Source of the DNA: Chloroflexota bacterium
GTDB lineage: Bacteria > Chloroflexota > FW602-bin22 > JACPRP01
Length of the DNA: 64,000 nucleotides
Assembly: GCA_016210495.1 (NCBI GenBank)
Contig: JACQUC010000101.1
Location: 1 to 64,000 of the forward strand
Direction: 5' to 3'
The stretch's first letter is position 1. Every line of letters starts with the position of its first letter. Of the stretch, positions 16,130 through 23,529 are shown piece after piece. The translations under genes were made by a program, and so were the position numbers. A model generated the notes under the pieces. The model was not told where the DNA came from, searched no databases, and saw nothing but the letters and a program-made list of their open reading frames with translations.

Positions 16130-16326
16130 TTTTGGTGAAGCGCCGTGTGTAGAGCAAGCCGCAGCGCGACTGTGCGGAGATGGTGAGGGGCGCCGGCCGC
16201 AGCCGGTCGCTCGTATCCCATTGGGGCAGAAGTGTAGATATTCCGTGCTGAGTGATGTATAGTAAGGAGCATAGTCGAGTCCGACGGCATTGTGCACTAG
16301 GCTATGTGGGGGAAAAGCGGAGAGCG

Positions 16327-17259
16327 ATGACAACAACTGTGCCAGTCACCGGTACGATTTTCAATATTCAGCGCTTCAGCATCCAGGACGGGCCCGGCAT
16401 AAGAACTACGGTCTTCGTCAAGGGCTGTCCGTTGCGCTGCCTCTGGTGCTCCAATCCGGAATCCCAGCGTCGGCCGCCTGAGCTTGGCCACCGGGATTCG
16501 CTGTGTACGGGTTGCGAGAAATGCACTGCCGCCTGTGACAAGGAGGCTATCGGTTTGAGCTCCGGCGATGCCGGATTTCAGATTGAAGTCGACAGGTCCA
16601 GATGTGATAACTGCGGGAAATGCACAGATGTGTGTGCACCACGCGCCCTGAGGTTCTACGGACAGGCCATATCCGTGGACGAAGCTTTCGACGAGGTGAG
16701 AAGGGACCTCGATTTCTACATAAACTCGGCAGGCGGGGTCACCGCTGGAGGTGGAGAACCCTTGAGCCAGGCCCGCTTCGTCGCGGAACTGTTCAGCCGC
16801 TGCCATGAATTGGGGATTCACACCACACTTGACACTTGCGGCTATGCCAGCGTCGCTGCACTGGACAGAGTATTGGCAGAGACAGATCTGGTGCTCTACG
16901 ACCTCAAGCTGATGGATCGCCAGGAGCACAGGCGCTACACTGCGCAGTACAACGAGGTGATTATCCGCAACGCTCGTGTGATCGCGACAAGAAGGGTGCG
17001 GATGATAGCGCGCATACCGATGATTCCCGGTGTGAACGGTTCTGATGAGAACCTGACGGCCTTAGCCAAACTCGTTCGCAGTCTGGGAGACGGTGTCGCG
17101 GCCAATTTACTGCCCTATCACCGGTTCGGTATCGCCAAGTACAAGGCGCTGGACCGTGCGTACCGACTGACAGAGGTGCGGAGCCCGAGCGCGGAGCAAT
17201 TGGAGAAGGCGGTGGAGTTGTTCAGACGGCACGGTGTCGACTGCGCGGTCGAGCAGTGA
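16327..17259 (+). CDS. Glycyl-radical-enzyme activating protein (PflA-like radical SAM)
   Basis: 310 residues from ATG 16327 (CGGAGAG upstream). The radical-SAM cluster motif CPLRCLWC (CxxxCxxC) is near residue 37. Two inserted 4Fe-4S ferredoxin motifs follow (CTGCEKCTAAC and CDNCGKCTDVC). SAM-binding segments include SAGGVTAGGGEPLSQ and LDTCGYA, and the tail carries LLPYHRFGIAKYKALDRAY. The two-ferredoxin layout is typical of activases for non-PFL glycyl-radical enzymes such as decarboxylases, dehydratases and lyases. These install a glycyl radical under anoxic conditions. No glycyl-radical enzyme is found in this window, so the gene is an orphan here. It is followed directly by a truncated transporter gene. 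Confidence 0.92.
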   Translation: MTTTVPVTGTIFNIQRFSIQDGPGIRTTVFVKGCPLRCLWCSNPESQRRPPELGHRDSLCTGCEKCTAACDKEAIGLSSGDAGFQIEVDRSRCDNCGKCTDVCAPRALRFYGQAISVDEAFDEVRRDLDFYINSAGGVTAGGGEPLSQARFVAELFSRCHELGIHTTLDTCGYASVAALDRVLAETDLVLYDLKLMDRQEHRRYTAQYNEVIIRNARVIATRRVRMIARIPMIPGVNGSDENLTALAKLVRSLGDGVAANLLPYHRFGIAKYKALDRAYRLTEVRSPSAEQLEKAVELFRRHGVDCAVEQ

Positions 17260-17549
17260 CAAGGCGGAGGATGGCTGTGAACGGGCGTACCGCAGACGTG
17301 ATACGGCGGCCGTTGCACCCATACACACGCGCGCTCCTCGACTCTGTGGCACGCCCGGGATCAAAGGGAACGTGGCTGCGCACGATCGATGGCCAGCCGC
17401 CTGACCCAGTGAATCTGCCTCCCTGTTGCAGCTTCGCCACGCGTTGCTCTCGGGCAGAGGATAGGTGTGCGCGTCGGAAGTGTATGCGAGATTCCAGAAT
17501 GCCTGAGCCCCACCCCGCCCCGGGGCGGACAGCGGACGTCTGCCCCTAG
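17256..17549 (+). pseudogene. C-terminal remnant of an oligopeptide/dipeptide ABC transporter ATPase
   Basis: About 85 residues match only the end of OppD/DppD proteins: ADVIRRPLHPYTRALLDSV, then a PPDPVNLPPCCSFATRC segment with the usual spaced cysteines (RCSRAEDRC). The P-loop, signature and Walker B, about 250 residues, are absent. The open frame overlaps the activase stop. Its last residues are encoded by a palindromic CCCCTA(C/G) repeat that replaces the normal ending. It therefore looks like a decayed 3' fragment and is unlikely to be functional. Confidence 0.75.
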
Positions 17550-17550
17550 T
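17514..17550. repeat. Palindromic repeat, CCCCTACG family (variant)
   Basis: GGGGCGGACAGCGGACGTC followed by TGCCCCTAG. It resembles the copies at 35350 and 35440 (GGGCGGACAGGGACGTC, then CGCCCCTACG). It forms the 3' end of the oppD remnant. Confidence 0.6.
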
Positions 17551-17574
17551 TTGTGCAATAGTTCGTGCAGTACC

Positions 17575-17602
17575 TTGACAAATTCCCCAAAACCCTTACA
17601 AT
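17575..17602 (+). promoter_or_regulatory. Sigma-70-type promoter
   Basis: TTGACA and TACAAT separated by 16 bp. The predicted transcript start is ~17609, exactly under the LexA-type box. Confidence 0.8.
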
Positions 17603-17608
17603 AGTACT

Positions 17609-17622
17609 CGAACAAATGTTCT
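17609..17622 (+). promoter_or_regulatory. LexA (SOS) box of the Gram-positive type
   Basis: CGAACAAATGTTCT matches the consensus CGAACRNRYGTTYC except at the last base. It sits 6 bases after the -10 box, where a repressor would block initiation. This is the only such box I found in the window. Confidence 0.75.
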
Positions 17623-17645
17623 AATCAGAGGAAGAGGTGAGAGGG

Positions 17646-18263
17646 ATGAAGAAGGAGTTCGTCATCGAGAGGCACGGCAAGTCGTTCGTGCTGTACGCCG
17701 GGCTGCTGGACGAGGGACACGCCCAGGGGCTCAAGTCGATCAAGACGTCTTTGCTCCAGATTCCCAACGAGAGCAACGGCAACGTGGCAATCTGTTTCGC
17801 GACGGTGGAAACGGAAAAAGGCACTTTCACCGGTATCGGCGACGCCGCGCCGTTCAACGTGGGGCGCGAAATGTCCGGCTGCATCGTGCGTATGGCGGAG
17901 ACGAGAGCCAAGGCGCGAGCGCTACGCGACGCGGTGAACGTGGGCGTGGCAGCCCTCGAGGAACTGGGCGAGGTCGGCGACGCCGACGACAGCGCGGTAT
18001 CGGGCAACGGAAGCTCAGGGCTGGACACGTCCAAGCAGGCGTTCTACAGTCGCCCATCTCCGACAAACGGATCGTCGACAAACGGGCTGGCCACGCCGGC
18101 ACAGGTGCGAGCCATCTACCTGATTGGTAGAGACCAGCACGGACTAACCGAAGCTCAGCTAGAGGAAAAGGTCATTGCGATGTACGGTTGCACGCCGGCA
18201 GAACTAACCAAGAAGCAGGCTTCGGACTTCATCACGTCGATGAAAAGCGGTGTGAAGAGGTGA
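17646..18263 (+). CDS. Putative SOS-controlled DNA single-strand annealing-type protein
   Basis: 205 residues from ATG 17646 (GAGGTGA upstream). The N-terminal ~105 residues contain CFATVETEKGTFTGIGDAAP and IVRMAETRAKARALRDAVNV. That pattern (small beta sheet, then a MAETRAxARALR helix) resembles Rad52/Erf/Sak-type phage and bacterial annealing proteins. A Ser/Gly/Asn-rich linker (~120-150) follows. The C-terminal ~55 residues (TPAQVRAIYLIGRDQHGLTE, then LTKKQASDFITSMK) resemble the small accessory domain found at the end of many such proteins. A LexA box overlaps its promoter, which supports a DNA-repair role. The family call is by motif resemblance only. No phage genes are nearby. Confidence 0.65.
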   Translation: MKKEFVIERHGKSFVLYAGLLDEGHAQGLKSIKTSLLQIPNESNGNVAICFATVETEKGTFTGIGDAAPFNVGREMSGCIVRMAETRAKARALRDAVNVGVAALEELGEVGDADDSAVSGNGSSGLDTSKQAFYSRPSPTNGSSTNGLATPAQVRAIYLIGRDQHGLTEAQLEEKVIAMYGCTPAELTKKQASDFITSMKSGVKR

Positions 18264-18336
18264 TTGCGCCTGCGATTGTGGGCTAGCGCTGTGGCGAGGC
18301 CGGCTTTGGGCTGGCCTGGTGCGGCAAGGGCTTGCG

Positions 18337-18495
18337 TACCCTGAAGAGGTGCGGCTACAAGTAGACGCGCAGAGCGTGCTCTGAAGGGTACGGTTGCAAG
18401 TGGACGCGCAGAGCGCGCTCTGAAGGGTACGGCTACGGGTGGTGGCGGAGAGCGAGGCCCTGAAGGGTGCGGTTACAAGTATGCACGGAGAGCGC
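18337..18495. repeat. Four-unit tandem array of CGGCTAC-family palindromes
   Basis: About four units of ~39-40 bp, each CTGAAGGGT(A/G)CGG(C/T)T(A/G)CAAG followed by a spacer such as ACGCGCAGAGCG(T/C)GCT. It runs from the end of the annealing-type gene into the 3' end of the leftward glycosyltransferase gene. A related single copy lies at 20081. Confidence 0.75.
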
Positions 18496-19888
18496 GCCCG
18501 GGAGACGGGGGAGGCAGCGAGTCGCCAAGGGCGGGTGCGGCGACATCGGGAGCGGCGGAAACGGACCGCGCGCGGGATCGTTTCTGTTCTACCAGTTCCT
18601 CGAACAGACGGAGGATGTCCGCAGCCATCCGCCGGGCGTGGAAGTACTGCCGGACGGCCAGGGCACCGTTGTAACCCATCTGCTTCCGCTCCTCGGGATG
18701 CTCGATCAGATGCCGGATTCTGTCGGCCATCTGTCCGGTGTCCTGGGTTCGATACACAAGGCCGGACCTAATGCCGTTCCAACTCAGGATCTCGGGTCCG
18801 GCGCCGGTATCTGGGCACACGACCGGAATGGCGGCGGACATTGCCTCGCAGAGGACGAGGCCAAAAGGCTCGGATTTGATGAAGGTCGCCAGCATGGCGT
18901 CGCTGGTCTTGAGCAAGGCGACTTTGTCCGGCTTGCTCTCGACAAAGCCGATGCAATCCACGTGGTCATTCAGGTCCATCATCGACACCTTCGACTGGAG
19001 AATTGGGTAGAAATGGTCGTTCATGGGCCAGTCTCCGACAATGCGCAAGCGCACCTTGATGCCCTCGTTGAGAAGGATCCGTATGGCGTGCAGCGCCAGG
19101 TCGACGCCCTTCTCGACCTCCATTCGGCCCAAGGAGACGATCGTGAAGTCGTCGGTCTTCCCCACAAACCGGCTGGTCCGCCGCTCGGCCTCTTCCCGAG
19201 ACATCTCGTAGTGATGGTCGTTGACAATCCCATAGTGAATCACGCGGGTCTTGGGTAAGAGAAAAGGAAGGTCACGCGCCACGTTCTCGCGAACGTTGGC
19301 GTAGGAGCCGGATATTACGGCGTCGATGCGCTCGGCATTGGCCCGGATAACGGGCACCAGATCAACGCCAAAGCGCTGGCATAGCTCGTAGCCCTGTGCC
19401 GAGGTGACGAGCGGGATGCCCAGATCATCCAGCGCGCCGAAATACCCGGCCATCGATAGCTCGCAGGCATAGTCGATGTCCGGCCTGAAATCGCGTCGCA
19501 GCTTGGCAACCTTTTCGATATCACCTTCGTCGGGGTTGTAGATCAGGTTCTGCAGCACGCGCTTGACGTCGACGTCGATTTTGGACGTGCCGCCATTCAG
19601 ACGCCTAAGCTTCTTCGGATGGGTTCTGGCCACCTGGTGGCGAGCATACCAACCCAATAGCCAGCGCAGGAAAGACGGCTTATCGCGAAGCACGTAGTCG
19701 GCGATGTTGAAAGCCTCGAAAGTGTAGTCCAGCTCATCGAGGTCCACCTCGTCGTTATAGGGGGGAGCCAATCCGACCAGCGGGAAAACCTCGCAGCCGA
19801 ACTCGCGCAGAAATTTGACCAGGATGACCGACTGCTGAACGAGACCTCCGTAACCCAACTGGCCTGTGATGCCGAAAAATATTCGCAA
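18473..19888 (-). CDS. GT4-family glycosyltransferase
   Basis: 471 residues from TTG 19888, chosen for GGAAGGAGG 8 bases upstream. GT-B fold: N-terminal Gly-rich loop IFFGITGQLGYGGLVQQS, central SLGRMEVEKGVDLALHAI, and the donor-site FIKSEPFGLVLCEAMSAAIP with Glu-x7-Glu, then PDTGAGPEIL. It is probably a cytoplasmic retaining transferase of a nucleotide sugar to a lipid or polysaccharide acceptor. The last ~30 residues (RARSVSAAPDVAAPALGDS onward) are encoded partly by the tandem repeat array and are Ala/Pro-rich, suggesting the array has extended the reading frame. It is monocistronic. Acceptor unknown. Confidence 0.88.
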   Translation of the reverse strand: MRIFFGITGQLGYGGLVQQSVILVKFLREFGCEVFPLVGLAPPYNDEVDLDELDYTFEAFNIADYVLRDKPSFLRWLLGWYARHQVARTHPKKLRRLNGGTSKIDVDVKRVLQNLIYNPDEGDIEKVAKLRRDFRPDIDYACELSMAGYFGALDDLGIPLVTSAQGYELCQRFGVDLVPVIRANAERIDAVISGSYANVRENVARDLPFLLPKTRVIHYGIVNDHHYEMSREEAERRTSRFVGKTDDFTIVSLGRMEVEKGVDLALHAIRILLNEGIKVRLRIVGDWPMNDHFYPILQSKVSMMDLNDHVDCIGFVESKPDKVALLKTSDAMLATFIKSEPFGLVLCEAMSAAIPVVCPDTGAGPEILSWNGIRSGLVYRTQDTGQMADRIRHLIEHPEERKQMGYNGALAVRQYFHARRMAADILRLFEELVEQKRSRARSVSAAPDVAAPALGDSLPPPSPGRALRAYL

Positions 19889-20080
19889 AGTTCGCTGCCT
19901 CCTTCCCGCTCCGCTGCGAGCAGAAATGGTCGCAGAGCCAACCGCAAGCGCAGGGTAAGACTGCTCACAGGTAATATACCACCAGCCTGGCATTCTGGCA
20001 AGATGAAGGGGATGGTGTGCACACGATTGGGGGTGACCAATCGGCACGCGAGCAGGCACGCGGCACACGAACAGGCACGC

Positions 20081-20106
20081 GCACCCTGAAGGGTTCGGCT
20101 ACGGGG
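20081..20106. repeat. Palindromic repeat, CGGCTAC family
   Basis: GCACCCTGAAGGGTTCGGCT followed by ACGGGG; the ACCCT-GA-AGGGT palindrome is followed by CGGCTAC. It lies just upstream of the sigma-54 promoter at 20112. Confidence 0.6.
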
Positions 20107-20111
20107 CACGG

Positions 20112-20127
20112 TGGCACGGAGTTTGCG
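20112..20127 (+). promoter_or_regulatory. Sigma-54 -24/-12 promoter
   Basis: TGGCACGGAGTTTGCG has GG (20113-20114) and GC (20125-20126) exactly 10 bases apart, matching TGGCACG-N4-TTGC. The predicted start is ~20138, ahead of the BON-domain gene at 20167. Confidence 0.8.
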
Positions 20128-20166
20128 CTGGGAGAGAGGATCGCAGATCTGAGATGGGGGGTTAAC

Positions 20167-20865
20167 ATGCTAAACAACGACAGCGAGCTTCGCCTGAGAG
20201 CAGAGGCTGCTCTGGCGCCTTTGGCTCTGCGTCCCATCGACGTGACGGTTGACGACGGGGTGGCGTACCTGACCGGCACTGTACGGACCGGCCACGAGCA
20301 GGAGATGGCCGAAGGACTGGTTCGCCAGGTTAGAGGGATTCGCAAGGTGGTTGATCGCCTGCAGATTGGCGAGGTAGCGGAGATTGCGGAAGAAGCGCCG
20401 ATCGAGGTGCTAGAAGACACCAGCTTCGAGGCAATGGAGAGCGTCCAAGCAGAGCCGGACTTCACCACTTGGATCGGGACGACGGACGTGATGGAGGCAG
20501 GCTCGGGTACCGAGCCTTTCTTCCCGCCCACGGATACGGTCGTAGTCCCGGTCGAGCGCGAGGAGGAAGGTATCGAGGTGTTGGGGGGATTCGCGCCAAC
20601 GTCGGAGGACAACCTGACTGAGCCTGAAGGACACCCTCCCGCGATCTACCATACGGACGACGAGCTGGCGGAGGACGTCAGATTGGCCTTGCTGCGGGAC
20701 GCAAGCACAAACCCGCTCTCGCCGCAGATACGCATCGCCGTACGAAATGGTGTGGTCTGTCTCAGAGGTGCCGTCCAATCCATCGAGGATGTGGAGCAAG
20801 CCGAGGCGGTGGCTGCCATGGTGCCAGGTGTAGCCGAAGTCAGGGAGGAGTTGGAGATCGTCTGA
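20167..20865 (+). CDS. Two-BON-domain protein under sigma-54 control
   Basis: 232 residues from ATG 20167. Upstream in-frame starts are excluded by the promoter at 20112. BON-like domains lie at both ends: residues ~5-70 (LRLRAEAALAPL, VTVDDGVAYLTGTVRTGHE, VRQVRGIRKVVDRLQI) and ~165-232 (LAEDVRLALLRD, IAVRNGVVCLRGAVQSIED, AAMVPGVAEVREELEI). An acidic, Pro-rich linker of ~90 residues joins them. There is no signal peptide, unlike OsmY. BON domains bind membranes or other ligands and are often stress-linked. The sigma-54 promoter suggests control by an NtrC-type activator such as the one at 5118. Confidence 0.85.
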   Translation: MLNNDSELRLRAEAALAPLALRPIDVTVDDGVAYLTGTVRTGHEQEMAEGLVRQVRGIRKVVDRLQIGEVAEIAEEAPIEVLEDTSFEAMESVQAEPDFTTWIGTTDVMEAGSGTEPFFPPTDTVVVPVEREEEGIEVLGGFAPTSEDNLTEPEGHPPAIYHTDDELAEDVRLALLRDASTNPLSPQIRIAVRNGVVCLRGAVQSIEDVEQAEAVAAMVPGVAEVREELEIV

Positions 20866-20871
20866 GCACTG

Positions 20872-20900
20872 TTGCGACCGTTCCACGTAAAGAATATAAT
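20872..20900 (+). promoter_or_regulatory. Sigma-70-type promoter
   Basis: TTGCGA and TATAAT separated by 17 bp, just after the BON-domain gene stop. It would serve the small membrane protein at 20929. Confidence 0.6.
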
Positions 20901-20928
20901 ACGCGCGATAGTTTTGGGCGGGTGGGAT

Positions 20929-21153
20929 ATGAGGCATCGCGCGCGCATGGATCGGGAGCGACACATACGGGCACTGTGTTATGTAGTCGTCTCACTATCT
21001 CTGTCCCTAGTGGGGCATTCCTTGATGGCATTCGACCAGTGGCAGACTCTGGGTTTCGGGATAGCTTCCTACTGCATCCTGAACCTGTTGAATGTCCGTG
21101 CTATGTTCGAGAAATGTAGTCCTACGGTCGAAGAGGGGCCTCCGGCTGATTGA
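20929..21153 (+). CDS. Small membrane protein, two predicted helices
   Basis: 74 residues from ATG 20929; ATG 20947 is an alternative, and neither has a strong ribosome site. A basic N terminus (RHRARMDRERH) precedes one hydrophobic helix (ALCYVVVSLSLSLVGHSLMA). A second, weaker helix follows (LGFGIASYCILNLLNV), with an acidic tail. It has its own promoter at 20872. I recognise no family. The basic-in layout predicts both ends in the cytoplasm. Confidence 0.5.
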   Translation: MRHRARMDRERHIRALCYVVVSLSLSLVGHSLMAFDQWQTLGFGIASYCILNLLNVRAMFEKCSPTVEEGPPAD

Positions 21154-21182
21154 TCGTCACTTCCCGCAAGGTAACTAGGTTG

Positions 21183-21211
21183 TTGACAGTCGGACGTATG
21201 ACTGTTATGAT
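21183..21211 (+). promoter_or_regulatory. Strong promoter with an internal operator-like palindrome
   Basis: TTGACA and TATGAT are 17 bp apart. ACAGTC and GACTGT flank 8 bases at 21186-21205, a 20-bp dyad filling the spacer, where a bound repressor would block RNA polymerase. Confidence 0.75.
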
Positions 21212-21334
21212 AGTTACTGAGTGTCGGGCAATTGCGCGCTCGCAGTATTCCCCGTTGTAGGCGCGTTCAGGCTGGTAAGCCAGCGAATCAGTGTGTATGG
21301 CTCAGTGCGCTCAACGAAAACGGGAGGTGATTGC

Positions 21335-21571
21335 GTGAACGAAGGTGTTTCAACCCCCATGGTGTTCCCAAAGTGTCGGAAGTGCGAAACTGGGGATCTG
21401 GTACCGCTCTCCGATTTTGGAAATCAGGGAGCCGCCATACATTACAAGGCTTGGGTCTGCACAAATCCCGGTTGCGGCTTTAACCTCAAGATTCGCAACG
21501 GCGACGTCTACCTCAACGAGCCTATAAACAACGGCACTATGGTCGGGATGCGCTCCCGCTATAGCGTTTAG
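21335..21571 (+). CDS. Small zinc-ribbon-like protein
   Basis: 78 residues from GTG 21335 (GGGAGGTG upstream). Two cysteine pairs (CRKCETGDLVPL and CTNPGCGF) form a likely zinc ribbon. This is followed by NLKIRNGDVYLNEPINNGT and a Ser/Arg/Tyr C terminus. It is cytoplasmic and preceded by a ~125-nt leader from the promoter at 21183. I do not recognise the family. Size and fold suggest a nucleic-acid or protein adaptor. The operator-like dyad in its promoter suggests tight regulation. Confidence 0.65.
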   Translation: MNEGVSTPMVFPKCRKCETGDLVPLSDFGNQGAAIHYKAWVCTNPGCGFNLKIRNGDVYLNEPINNGTMVGMRSRYSV

Positions 21572-21688
21572 TCGGCCGACCCTACAGAGTATAGGCCCAT
21601 AATTCCGGGACCATAGATCTATCCATACCGCTTTGGGCAGGAACGGCAAGGTTTGCCACAGCCTGCTTTTCTTATGCTTCGGCCCAGG

Positions 21689-21717
21689 TTGTAAAGACGA
21701 GGGGGACAGCTTATAAT
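21689..21717 (+). promoter_or_regulatory. Sigma-70-type promoter for the kinase-receiver-rpoN cluster
   Basis: TTGTAA and TATAAT separated by 17 bp, ~140 bases upstream of the histidine-kinase-like start. Confidence 0.65.
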
Positions 21718-21859
21718 TTATAGGTGAGATAAATAGACTATCTTTGCCTTCTTGCTGTGAAGAGGTGTGGCGGCGGGCTGCTGGCTGACGGCGAAAAGCA
21801 CCCGGCAGCCATTGTTCTAATTGGCTGTCCACCAAGAACGCTCGATTGCTGAGCGGTAG

Positions 21860-22567
21860 ATGGACAAGGGGATGGCAAACGGAGATCGAAAGGCGAACGA
21901 GAGCGAACTGATGGCAATGGTGGCCCACGAACTGCGCACCCCGTTGACTTCTATCAAGGGTTTTGCGCAGCTTCTGCTGCGGCTCAGCGAGCGCAAGCCA
22001 GAGCAGGCAGAGCGGTACGCCAGCGTTATCGAGACCGAAAGCAACCGCATGATCGGGATAATCAACGATGTGATGGACATTTCGAGACTGGACGCTGGTC
22101 TGCTGCCGATAGTGAAGCAGCCTCTGGCACTGGGGGATGCCGTGAGGATGGCTGTTGCGTCTGCCGATTCGGGCATCGGCAGACGCAAGCTAGAAATCGA
22201 CGTACCGTACACCTTGCCCCGTGTGCCAGCCGATGCCCGCAGAATCGTGCAGGCTATTGTCAACCTCCTCAGTTGTGTGGCCAAGTATTCCGGAGAGGAC
22301 GACCCCATCGAGATCGGGGCACGCGCGGAGGAGGACGGGGTGACTGCGTGGGTAAACGATGTCAGCCGCGTCATCCAAGCCGATAGATTCGATCACATAT
22401 TCGGAAGGCGTCTAGCCTGCAACGGAGGAGGAACTGACGATCAGGTGCAGGGTAGTGGCCTGACGCTCTACATAGCCAGGCGTCTGATAGAGGCGCACGA
22501 CGGCGAAACCTGGGTGGAAAGCGAGGAGGGAAAAGGGGCAAGGTTCTTTATTAAGTTGTACTACTAG
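21860..22567 (+). CDS. Sensor-less histidine-kinase-like protein with a degenerate ATP-binding domain
   Basis: 235 residues with no input domain. The dimerisation/phospho-acceptor region starts at once, with a perfect H-box (MVAHELRTPLTSIKGF, His23). The catalytic domain is damaged at key places. The N-box reads NLLSCVAKYS, where the second Asn should be, and the G1 box reads VNDVSRVIQADRF instead of VxDxGxGI, so both glycines are lost. The G2 box (GSGLTLYIARRLIEAHDGE) is largely kept. ATP binding is therefore doubtful. It may accept phosphate from a partner or act as a phosphatase or scaffold. It lies 14 bases upstream of a receiver-GGDEF gene and then rpoN, so the three are probably co-transcribed. 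Confidence 0.88.
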   Translation: MDKGMANGDRKANESELMAMVAHELRTPLTSIKGFAQLLLRLSERKPEQAERYASVIETESNRMIGIINDVMDISRLDAGLLPIVKQPLALGDAVRMAVASADSGIGRRKLEIDVPYTLPRVPADARRIVQAIVNLLSCVAKYSGEDDPIEIGARAEEDGVTAWVNDVSRVIQADRFDHIFGRRLACNGGGTDDQVQGSGLTLYIARRLIEAHDGETWVESEEGKGARFFIKLYY

Positions 22568-22581
22568 GCACCCTGGAAAGT

Positions 22582-23523
22582 ATGACTAAGCTCTTAGTGG
22601 TTGAGGACGAAAAGGAACTGCGGGACTTTCTGAGGAGCTTCTTAAAGTCGCAAGGATACGAGACCCTCGTGGCGAGCAGCGGTGAAGATGCCTTGCAGCT
22701 TGCCAAGAAAGAGGCGCCACGGCTGATTCTGCTGGACATAGTGCTGCCTGGGATGGACGGCTTTGAGGTTTGCCGGCATCTTCGCCAGAACGTTCAGACG
22801 GCCAATACGCCAATCATCATGATCACTGCCAGGGGGGCGCTTGCCGATAAGCTCACAGGCTTCGAGGAGGGTGCCGACGACTACATTACCAAGCCGTTTG
22901 ACATCGACGAACTGGTGGCGCGCATAGAGACCCAGTTGCGACACGTGGAGCAGGCGCTGCTCTCGGAACTCACCGGCCTGCCGGGCAACACACAAATAGA
23001 ACAGGCCATCAAGCGCCTGGTCAAAATGCGGGATCGAGCATGGGCGATTATGTACGTCGACATCGACAATTTCAAGGCCTACAATGATGTCTACGGCTTC
23101 CTGCAGGGCAACGAGCTGATAAAGGCCACGGCAAGAATCATTCAAGAAGTGGGAGCGCAGTTCTCCAATGCGTCGGAAACCGCCGACGGAATAGACTTTG
23201 TCGGACACGTGGGTGGAGACGACTTCGTCGTGATCACCACACCCGAGAAAGTCAGGCTCATCTGCGAGGAGATCATTCGGCGCTTCGACTTAGAAGCGCC
23301 CACTCATTACGCGCCCAGCCACCGCCAGAGGGGCTACATTGTCACCACCAATCGACGTGGCGAAGTGGCGCGCTTCCCCATCGTTACGGTGAGCATAGGA
23401 GTGGTGACCAACCTGCACCGTGCCATCGACGATCCATTGCTGGTGAGCAAGATCGCGGCGGAGGTGAAACAGAAGGCCAAGACAGCGTCCGGCAGTTCCT
23501 ACTACGTGGATTCGAGGAGGTAG
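22582..23523 (+). CDS. Response regulator with GGDEF-type output (GGDDF)
   Basis: 313 residues. The receiver (1-120) is intact: LVVEDEKELRDF, Asp in LILLDIVLPGMDGF, MITARG and YITKPFD. The GGDEF-like domain (~125-305) has metal-site MYVDIDNFKAYNDVYGFLQG and active-site loop GHVGGDDFVVIT. No RxxD inhibitory-site motif precedes the loop (DFVGHVGGDDF). GGDDF preserves the acidic residues, so diguanylate cyclase activity is possible, though a c-di-GMP- or GTP-binding role cannot be excluded. It sits between the degenerate kinase and rpoN (6-base gap), tying receiver signalling to sigma-54 supply. No c-di-GMP riboswitch was recognised nearby. Confidence 0.92.
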   Translation: MTKLLVVEDEKELRDFLRSFLKSQGYETLVASSGEDALQLAKKEAPRLILLDIVLPGMDGFEVCRHLRQNVQTANTPIIMITARGALADKLTGFEEGADDYITKPFDIDELVARIETQLRHVEQALLSELTGLPGNTQIEQAIKRLVKMRDRAWAIMYVDIDNFKAYNDVYGFLQGNELIKATARIIQEVGAQFSNASETADGIDFVGHVGGDDFVVITTPEKVRLICEEIIRRFDLEAPTHYAPSHRQRGYIVTTNRRGEVARFPIVTVSIGVVTNLHRAIDDPLLVSKIAAEVKQKAKTASGSSYYVDSRR

Positions 23524-23529
23524 TAGCCG

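Noticed and set aside
18337..18495. Tandem repeats as a CRISPR array
   Set aside because: Units are ~39 bp with no unique spacers of constant length, they form palindrome-plus-tail elements seen singly elsewhere, and no cas genes are present.
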